A stretch of DNA of 55,624 bases, from the NCBI GenBank assembly GCA_005879535.1, contig VBKI01000087.1:2173-57796 (forward strand), in the 5' to 3' direction. The position numbers were made by a program, and so were the translations under genes. The notes beneath the pieces were generated by a model, which searched no databases, was not told where the DNA came from, and saw nothing but the letters and a program-made list of their open reading frames with translations. Within the stretch, counting starts at the first letter, position 1. Every line of letters begins with the position of its first letter. This document shows positions 28,822 through 35,700 of the stretch, piece after piece. The DNA is from Deltaproteobacteria bacterium (GTDB taxonomy: Bacteria; Myxococcota; Myxococcia; Myxococcales; 40CM-4-68-19).

Positions 28822-29208
28822 TTACGATTCCCCCAGCGCCGTCGCTCCCGTCCCGATGTCGACCTGGAACTCCTGGCCGCAGCTCGGACACTTCGCGCCG
28901 ACGTTCGCCGTCCCGCTCTCGTTGATCTGCCGGTAGAACTCCTGCAGGTAGGAGAGGTCGGCGGAGAAGAGGCCCTCCACGACGCCCGGATTGACCTCTC
29001 CTTCCTTGAGGTCGCCGAGCCTTACGATCACGCGGGAAAGCAGGATGATGACGAGATAGGCCCGGTTGTTCTTCACCCGGAAATCCTGAAGCGGGATGAT
29101 CTCGTCCTTGGCCGTGGCCAGGCGCATCACGCCCTTGCGGTGCAGGTTGCCCTGCTCGTCGACGAATCCCTTGGGCAGCGTGAACTCGAACTCGGTCTTG
29201 AACGCCAT
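28822..29208 (-). CDS. T4 baseplate (gp26-like) family tail protein with a zinc-ribbon end
   Basis: A 128-aa protein. Residues 1-100 match the small tail proteins annotated as T4 bacteriophage baseplate protein (PF12322-like): FEFTLPKGFVDEQGNLHRKG, VMRLATAKDEIIPLQD, and LLSRVIVRLGDL followed by VNPGVVEGLFSADLSYLQEFY. A CPSCGQEF half zinc ribbon lies near residue 108. In other eCIS clusters this gene stands, as here, between the tube genes and the DUF6760 gene. It probably acts in assembly rather than in the mature particle (inference). Confidence 0.85.
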   Translation of the reverse strand: MAFKTEFEFTLPKGFVDEQGNLHRKGVMRLATAKDEIIPLQDFRVKNNRAYLVIILLSRVIVRLGDLKEGEVNPGVVEGLFSADLSYLQEFYRQINESGTANVGAKCPSCGQEFQVDIGTGATALGES

Positions 29209-29290
29209 CGCGGTGGAGCTCCCTCCGTGTCACATCCGCCCTGGCGATGGAAACGACCGCCAGGGCGGATCGAATGTACAGCCTACTGCG

Positions 29291-29329
29291 TAGCCGCCAA
29301 ACCGCCCTTCGGCGGTTTTTTGGCGGCTA
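29291..29329 (-). promoter_or_regulatory. Strong intercistronic hairpin starting at a TAG stop codon
   Basis: On the minus strand TAGCCGCC pairs with GGCGGCTA. Inside are a bulged A-tract and a CCGCC-GAAG-GGCGG stem with a stable tetraloop. The first bases are the TAG stop of the tube gene. On the plus strand the same element ends GGCGGTTTTTT and would be a good intrinsic terminator. On the transcribed minus strand only TTT follows the inner stem. It could lower read-through past the highly expressed tube genes. Confidence 0.75.
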
Positions 29330-29791
29330 GCCGAACTTGCACTCCTCGAACACGATCTCGAGGCGCTCGGTCGCGTGCCCCGAGCTCTTCGAGTTCAGCG
29401 CCGGGCCATGCCACTTGGCGGGGAAGCAGTGGAAGAGGTTCAGCCGCTTCGCCTCGTCGCCCTTGTCGTTGTGGAAGATGACCGAGATGCTCTTGCGATT
29501 GGCCTTCCCGTCGATGACTTCCTTGCGCCAGTTGTAGAACTCCTTGGTCGAAGAGAAGTCCCGCTCGACGAGGATGCGGCCGGGCTTCAGAACTCCCGGG
29601 CGGCAATGCGTCCAGGAGTCCTCGCCGTCGTTGTATTCCACCACCTCGGCTTCGAACTCGATGCCTTCGATCTTGTGGATGCCGCCGATGGTGATGCCGT
29701 CGATCTCCATCCCGAACTTGTGGCTCAGGTGGAAGTCGCCGTTGGTCTTCGTCAGTCCCTTCAGGGTGTCGCGTGAAAACTTGACTGGCAT
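29327..29791 (-). CDS. eCIS tube protein (T4 gp19-like), second of a tandem pair
   Basis: A 154-aa gp19-family tube protein: FGMEIDGITIGGIHKIEGIE, a VEYNDGEDSWTHCRPGVLKP loop, ILVERDFSSTKEFYNWRKEV and LNLFHCFPAKWHGPALNSKS, then a final strand ERLEIVFEECKFG. It is clearly homologous to the next gene upstream throughout, including the MPVKFSR opening, which points to a tandem duplication. These proteins stack as hexameric rings to form the inner tube. The Pvc1/Afp1 type is the most likely equivalent. Confidence 0.94.
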   Translation of the reverse strand: MPVKFSRDTLKGLTKTNGDFHLSHKFGMEIDGITIGGIHKIEGIEFEAEVVEYNDGEDSWTHCRPGVLKPGRILVERDFSSTKEFYNWRKEVIDGKANRKSISVIFHNDKGDEAKRLNLFHCFPAKWHGPALNSKSSGHATERLEIVFEECKFG

Positions 29792-29827
29792 GATCGTTTC
29801 TCCGGTTTCTCGAGAGGGTTGAAGGGG

Positions 29828-30295
29828 CTACGCGAAGTCGACTTTCTCGTACATGATCTCGAGCGTCTCGCTGACGTGCCCAGAGGTGCGCGAGTTCAGC
29901 CCGGAGAGCTTCCACTTCTTCGGCCAGCACTCGTGCAGGTTGACGCGCGTGGACTCGCCGCCGTCGTCGGTCATGTACACGATGCTGATGCTCTTGCGCT
30001 GGACGTTGCCCTCGTAGACCGTCTTGAACCAGTCGTAGAACTCGGTGCTCGACGACCAGTCGCGCTCCAGCACCAGCGTGCCCACCTTCTGGCGGCCGGG
30101 GCGGATGCGCTGGAAGTGATCGTCGGCATCCTGATAGGCGACCATCTCGTGCTCGTGGTCGAGGCCGTCCACCTTGTGGACGCCGCCGATGGTGACGCCC
30201 TCGATCTCGACCGAGAACCGGCTCTGCTGGTTGAAGTCGCCGGCGGTGTTCTTGGTGCTCCCTTTGAGGACCTCACGGCTGAACTTCACTGGCAT
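29828..30295 (-). CDS. eCIS tube protein (T4 gp19-like), first of a tandem pair
   Basis: A 155-aa tube protein with FSVEIEGVTIGGVHKVDGLD, a loop with MVAYQDADDHFQRIRPGRQK, LVLERDWSSSTEFYDWFKTV and LHECWPKKWKLSGLNSRTSG, ending ETLEIMYEKVDFA. A GACAGGAG ribosome site precedes ATG 30295. It follows sheath 1 after a 181-base gap with large GC-rich inverted repeats, so its expression may be set apart from the sheath. It is a close relative of the gene at 29327. Confidence 0.94.
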   Translation of the reverse strand: MPVKFSREVLKGSTKNTAGDFNQQSRFSVEIEGVTIGGVHKVDGLDHEHEMVAYQDADDHFQRIRPGRQKVGTLVLERDWSSSTEFYDWFKTVYEGNVQRKSISIVYMTDDGGESTRVNLHECWPKKWKLSGLNSRTSGHVSETLEIMYEKVDFA

Positions 30296-30428
30296 TCAAC
30301 TGCTCCTGTCATTGCCCCGCGCGGGGGCCGTGCACTGCGATCCGGCGGCGGTAGATTCCGCTCCCGGGCTTCCACTTCACACTTTCCGGGCCCCTCCCGG
30401 ATCGCCGTCCCCCACCGCTTTTCGATCG

Positions 30429-30465
30429 CGTCCCGGGAGCGGCAATCGAGCCCGCCCCCGGGACG
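30429..30465 (-). promoter_or_regulatory. 9-bp-stem hairpin after the sheath 1 gene
   Basis: CGTCCCGGG (30429-30437) and CCCGGGACG (30457-30465) form a perfect 9-bp GC stem with a 19-base loop, 11 bases past the sheath 1 stop. No T-run follows on the minus strand. RNA stabilisation or attenuation is more likely than simple termination. The rest of the 30296-30476 gap holds further CCGGG inverted repeats but no gene. Confidence 0.55.
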
Positions 30466-30476
30466 CTACCCCTCCG

Positions 30477-31724
30477 CTACTTCGACTGTCCTGCCATCTG
30501 GCCGATGCGGAAGATGACGAATTCCGCCGGCTTCACCGGAGCGATGCCGATCTCGCAGACCATCTGGCCCGCGTCGACGACCTCCGGCGGGTTGGTCTCG
30601 GAGTCGCACTTCACGTAGAACGCCTCTTCCGGCGTCTTGCCCATCAGCGCGCCCGAGTTGTAGATGCGCAGGAGGAACGCGGTGATGTTGCGCGTCACCC
30701 GCTTCCACAGCGTCTCGTCGTTCGGCTCGAACACCACCCACTGGGTCCCGATCTCGATCGACTGCTCGATCATCAGGAAGAGGCGGCGGACGTTGATGTA
30801 GCGCCACGACGGATCGCTGGAGACGGTGCGCGCTCCCCAGACGCGGATGCCGCGGTCGCCCATGTTCCGGATGCAGTTGATCCCGCGCGGGTTGAGGAAG
30901 TCCTGCTCAGGGCGCGAGATGGTGTACTTGAGACCGAGGGCGCCGCGGACGATTTCGTTCGCGGGAGCCTTGTGCACGCCGCGCTCGGAGTCGCTGCGGG
31001 CGTAGATGCCGGCCACGTGGCCCGATGGCGGAACGAAGATGTTCCCCTTCTCGGGGTCGTACACCTGGATCCAGGGGAAGTAATACGCCGCGTACTGCGA
31101 GTCGCGCGGCTTGGGCATCTTTGCGATGCCATCCTTGCCCAGCTCCTCCGCCGAGTCGAGGATCGCGAAGCGGTACTTGTTGTTCTCGCAGTGCGAGATC
31201 ACTGCGTCCTGGATCGCCGCATCGCTCTGCCCCGGTGCGCAGACCAGCGAGATCTCCGGGATGTCGTTGAAGACGTTGAGTCCCGAGCGGCGGCCGGGGC
31301 CCTCGTCCTTGCCGATGTACAGCGCCGGGTTCACGCCGGCTGGAGCGGCAGGAGCCGCAGGAGCAGCAGCCGGAGCCGGCTTGCCCGACTCGGCAGCCTT
31401 CTTCGTCTCCGCTTCCTTCTTCTCCGCTTCCTTCGCTGCCTGCTCCGCGCTCACCGTCTTCGGAGAGACGTTGCAGACGAAGGCCTTGCTGCCGCCGTTG
31501 TTGAAGAACCCGTACACGGCGTGCGCGAGGTGGGTCGAGTGCGTGAAGTCGCCGAAGGTCCGGGTGTACTGCGCCCAGTTGGTGATCAGCACGGCCTCGT
31601 TGGTGGGGCCGACGGACGACTCGCCGATGAACGCGCAGGTCGAAGTCCCGACTGCTTCGATGGGCTTCGATCCGCGGTCGACCTCCTCGATGTAGACGCC
31701 TGGAGACAGATACGACGTTGCCAT
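30477..31724 (-). CDS. eCIS contractile sheath protein, first paralogue
   Basis: A 415-aa sheath protein. The N-terminal arm is YLSPGVYIEEVDRGSKPIE. The core includes AFIGESSVGPTNEAV and HAVYGFFNNGGSKAFVCNVS. The C-terminal module has IRVWGARTVSSDPSWRYINV, WVVFEPNDETLWKRV, FYVKCDSETNPPE and EIGIAPVKPAEFVIFRI. Residues about 92-131 are a Lys/Glu-rich then Ala/Pro-rich insertion, missing in sheath 2 and probably surface exposed. It lies first in the core block after the cap gene and is likely the main sheath subunit (Pvc2-like). The sheath contracts to drive the tube through a target membrane. Confidence 0.95.
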   Translation of the reverse strand: MATSYLSPGVYIEEVDRGSKPIEAVGTSTCAFIGESSVGPTNEAVLITNWAQYTRTFGDFTHSTHLAHAVYGFFNNGGSKAFVCNVSPKTVSAEQAAKEAEKKEAETKKAAESGKPAPAAAPAAPAAPAGVNPALYIGKDEGPGRRSGLNVFNDIPEISLVCAPGQSDAAIQDAVISHCENNKYRFAILDSAEELGKDGIAKMPKPRDSQYAAYYFPWIQVYDPEKGNIFVPPSGHVAGIYARSDSERGVHKAPANEIVRGALGLKYTISRPEQDFLNPRGINCIRNMGDRGIRVWGARTVSSDPSWRYINVRRLFLMIEQSIEIGTQWVVFEPNDETLWKRVTRNITAFLLRIYNSGALMGKTPEEAFYVKCDSETNPPEVVDAGQMVCEIGIAPVKPAEFVIFRIGQMAGQSK

Positions 31725-31846
31725 TGACTACTCCTTACGTTCGGTGGTTGGAGACCGCACAAGGGAGGCGGCCTCGCGTGGGAGATTGCGTTGGTTCCTC
31801 TTCTCGATGACCACAGGTCGAACGAACTTCCCCTCCATCCAGGGAG

Positions 31847-32527
31847 TCACTTCCGCGGCGGAGACACGATCTTCGGCGGCTTCGCCTCCACCCCCAGCTC
31901 CCTGGCGCTGATGCTTCCCGGGGGTGGTCTGAGCTGATCGAACACGTCGATGTGGCGCTCGCGGACGCGCTTGCTGCGTCCGAGCTCGCGGCCGGAGAAC
32001 AGGCGCGCCTCGGTCCGGTAGCCGATGGCGACGCGCGCCGTCTGGCCCAGTCCGGTGAAGACGGCGGCCGCGGTGTCGAGCGTGAACTCGGTGTCGTGGT
32101 GCAGCGGCAGGCTGTCCTGCTTGAAGAAGGAATCGCCGGCGAGCTGCTCGCCGTGGAGCTTGGGATGATCGAGGAATGCCTTCATGCCGAGGGCGAGGAT
32201 CTCGTGCTCGTCGGCGAGGTCGTCGGCGGCGGCGGTGATGAGGTAATGCAGCCCCATCTCCAGCGGGCGCGCGTAGCGGACGACGTGGGTCTCGCCCTTC
32301 TCGTCGGTGATCTCTTCCTCGAGGTGCCAGTTCTCGTTGGTGCGCACGTCGACGGAAGGGCGGATGTCGTAGAGGTACAGCACCAGGCAGGGAGCGTTCT
32401 TGCGGAGGAAGTCCGTGGTCGGCGCGGCGAGATATGCCTTCGCCTTGCTCCTCTGCGACGAAAGCTCGGCGCGAAGCACGCCGAGGAGGGTCTGGCCGAC
32501 GTCGCGGATCACCTGATGCTTGGCCAT
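31847..32527 (-). CDS. eCIS tail-terminator cap protein (DUF4255, Pvc16/Afp16-like)
   Basis: A 226-aa protein with the Pvc16_N (DUF4255) pattern: VIRDVGQTLLGVLRAELS at the start, CLVLYLYDIRPSVDVRTNEN, the RYARPLEMGLHYLITAAADD strand and HEILALGMKAFLDHPKLHGE, then LPLHHDTEF and RVAIGYRTEARLF. In Afp and PVC the protein caps the distal end of tube and sheath and stops elongation. It precedes sheath 1 in the order of transcription and follows a possible promoter at 32594-32622. Confidence 0.93.
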   Translation of the reverse strand: MAKHQVIRDVGQTLLGVLRAELSSQRSKAKAYLAAPTTDFLRKNAPCLVLYLYDIRPSVDVRTNENWHLEEEITDEKGETHVVRYARPLEMGLHYLITAAADDLADEHEILALGMKAFLDHPKLHGEQLAGDSFFKQDSLPLHHDTEFTLDTAAAVFTGLGQTARVAIGYRTEARLFSGRELGRSKRVRERHIDVFDQLRPPPGSISARELGVEAKPPKIVSPPRK

Positions 32528-32593
32528 GAAGACGTTCCACTACCCTGGGAGTTGATCTCCCGAAGTGAGTGCAGAGGTGAGGGGGACTCGCCC

Positions 32594-32622
32594 ATTTTGG
32601 AAGAATTCCCGGACGAGTTCAA
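32594..32622 (-). promoter_or_regulatory. Possible sigma-70 promoter for the cap-sheath-tube block
   Basis: On the minus strand TTGAAC (32622-32617) and CAAAAT (32599-32594) are spaced by exactly 17 bases in the 185-base gap before the cap gene. The leader would be about 60 bases. Each hexamer matches consensus in four of six positions. A GGCGCG/CGCGCC hairpin (32631-32648) lies just upstream. Confidence 0.4.
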
Positions 32623-32712
32623 GACGGGCCGGCGCGATTTCCCGCGCCGCGACGCGTCTCTTTTAGAATTTCGGTAATGAATTCGCGTCGCAAGCTTCCC
32701 CCGGAAACGAAG

Positions 32713-35700
32713 CTATTCCTCGATGTCGGCGCTGTCGTCACCCTTGCCGGCTTCTTCCGCCACCTCTTTCGCTGCGTCCTTTGCCGAATCTTTCGCGCGC
32801 GCGGCGTCGGCGGCCTTGCGCAAAGCGTCCTCCTCGATTCCTTTCGCCTGCGCGTATTCCTTGCCGGGGTCGGTGCCGAGCGCCGCGACTTCGACCTTCT
32901 CCTTCGCGATGCCTTCCGCGGCTACCGCAATACCCGGCTTGGCTTGCGCGCTCTCCGTGGCGGACGCGACGGCCGCCGCGCCGCCAGCTGCGTTGGCGCC
33001 GGCCACGACGCCGGTGACGATCCCGGAAGCGATCTCCGGACCGGCGGACGGAACCGCCTGCTGCGTCTGACCCGCGGCGCCTGGAACGGACGGTGTTTCC
33101 GGAATCGTCGGCACGGCCGGCATGGTTCCCGCTGGCTGGCCTTGCGTCTCGGCCGCGGGCTTCTGCGCCTCGGCCGCAGGTTTCTGTACTTCGGCAGCGG
33201 ACTTCTGCGCCTCGGCGGCGGGCTTCTGCGCTTCGGCGACGGGCTTCCGTGCTTCCGCGGCAGGCTTCTCCGCTTCCGCTGCAGGCTTCTGCGCTCCCGC
33301 CGCTGGCTTCTTCGCTTCCGCGGCAGGCTTCTGCTCTGCTTCGGCCGCGGGCTTCTCCTCCTTGGGCGGCTCCTTCTTTCCCGCCGCCTGTGCGGCGGTC
33401 TGCTGGCTCTGCTTCGCCGACGCGCTCGCGTTGCCCGCCGCGCTTGCCGTCGCTTGCTCCGAGGACTGCGCCGCTCCGGCGTTCTTCTGCGCGCCGGCGG
33501 TGTCGCCCTGGGCGGCGCTGTCCACGGCCTTCTGCGCCTTCTCCGCGGTCGCCGCCGCTTTCTTCGCTGCTTTCTCCAACTCCGCAATGGCGCCGAGCAC
33601 CGCTTCCTTCACCTTCTCGTCACCCGGCACCTTGCAGGCGGACTTGGCACTGCCCTTCGCGTCGGCGCCGCTGTTCTTCGCAGACTCGGCGGCGCCCGTG
33701 GCGCTCTGCGCCGCGGCGGACGCCGCCTGGATCGCTTCCGCCGATCCCTTCCGCATCGGCATCCCGCGGAAGAGCGCCTTGTTCTGCTCGATGCGCTTCT
33801 TTGCTTCCGCGAGCGCGGCCTCCGCCCGCCGGAGCGCCTTGCCTGCCTCCTCCGTCGCCTTTTCCGCCTCGATTTCGATCTGTTTCTCGTGCTCCGCCAG
33901 GGTCTTCTTCGCCTCGTCGGAAGCCTTGGTCCCCTGGCCGTGCGCGCCGTCGAGCTGCGCAAAGGCTCCGTCGACGTGCTCGCGGATCTCCGGGATCCGC
34001 GCCACCAGGTCCTCGAGCGTACCGCGCTGCTTGCCCGCCTCGTCGTGCGCCGACGTTGCCTGCGCGTACGCTGCCGCGACTTGGTCGATGGCGCCGCGCG
34101 CCTGCGACATCAGCACGCCCGCGCTCTTGTCGATGGAGACGCCGCTCTTCTGGATGGTCTCCCCGAGGGGACCCTGCATCTTCTGCCCCAGCTCGTGGAC
34201 CTTCGCGTACTGGTCCTTGAGCTGCGCGACGAACTTCTTCGTCTGCTCCTCGTATTTGCCCTGCTCTTCCTCGTGCCTGCGGGAGAGGGCGTCGTGCTGC
34301 GCCTCGGCGGCCTTGCTGTGCTCGTCGGCTTTGCGCACCGGGTTGTTCTGCACCTCGTCGGAGGCCGAGACGCTCTGGTCGGCGCTGGCGGAGGCGGCGT
34401 CGGCACCCTGCGAGAGGTGGCCGATCAGATCGGCGCCCGCCTTCTCCCGGGCGGCCTTGAAGTCTTCGCCGAGCTTCTTCAGCTCTGCTTTCACGTCTTC
34501 GACGGCCTGCTGCATGGCCGCCTTGAGCTGCTTGGTCGCCTCCGCTTCCGTGGCGCTTTCCGCCTCCTTCAAGTCCCAGGAAGCGACGGCGGTCTTCAGG
34601 GCCTTCTCCAGCACCTTCTCCGCCGCCTGCAGCACTTCCTCCTCGATCTTCTTCAGCAGCCGGTCGATCGCCTCGGAGATCCTCTCCTTCATTTCCGCAG
34701 CGATGTTCTCGAGCTGCTTCTTTGCTTCGTCCCACCCCTTCGCGAAGAGCTCCTCGGAGTCCTTCTGGGAAGCCTGCGCATCCTGCAGGCCGCCGCCCTT
34801 CACCTCCGAGAGCGCCTGCTTCGCGTGCTCCGCCAGCTCTCCGAGCTTCTGCTCGAGAGCAGCCAGCGTCTTGCCCAGCGTCGACTCGCCGTTGCCCATC
34901 AGGCCCTTGAGCTTCTCGACCAGCTGCTCGAGGCCGTCCTTCACCTGCTCGGGCAACATCTCGTAAGCGGCCTCGGCTTTCTCGACGCACTCCCCGGTGT
35001 CCTGCTTTGCCTGCTCGAAGAGCGCCTTGGCCGCCTCGCCTTCCGTCTTCGCGCCGTCCCAGTCGCGCTTGCCGGCGAGGTCCAGCGCCTGCTTGCACTT
35101 CGCGATCGCTTCCTTGCCCTCGTTCCATGCCTTCTCGCCGGTCTCGACGGCGTCCTTCGCGGCTTCGTAGAACTCCTTCAGCTGCTCGAACTGTTGCTTG
35201 TACGTGTCGTACTCGGCCTTCACCTGGTCGTAGATCTTCTTCGCCTTCTCGCAGGCTTCCTTCGCCTTGGCGGCGAGCTCTCCGACCCTGGCCTTCACCG
35301 CCTCGATGAACTTCCCCAGCGACGACTCCCCCTGCGGAAGCATCTTCTGGACGTTGTCGATGACGGTCTGCAGCGCCTGCTTGACGCTGTCGGGGACGTC
35401 TTTCTCGATCTCTTCGAGCTTGTCGATGCAGAGCTCGACCTCGCTCTTCGCCGTCTCGAATTCCTGCTGCGCGGGACCGACTTCCTTGCCGGCCTCGTCC
35501 CACTTCTTGTCCTTGAGCAGCGAGAGGCCGGTCTTGACGTGGTCGAAGCAGGATTTGCCGGCTTTGAACGCCTTGTCGCCGTGCTCGCCGATGTAGAGGC
35601 CGGCCTTGATCCACTTGCCGCCGTACTGATCGACGGCGTCCTCGATCTTCTTCTTGTACTCCTCGAACTTCTGCTTGTACTCGTCGACCGTGCTCTTCAC

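Noticed and set aside
29301-29325. Simple plus-strand intrinsic terminator
   Set aside because: The stem with TTTTTT is well formed on the plus strand, but no plus-strand gene ends nearby. The element is better read as a minus-strand hairpin anchored on the tube stop codon.
33145-33360. CRISPR-like array (regularly spaced repeats)
   Set aside because: The 21-bp periodicity is in frame and codes for PAAEAQK heptads; there are no spacers or cas genes.
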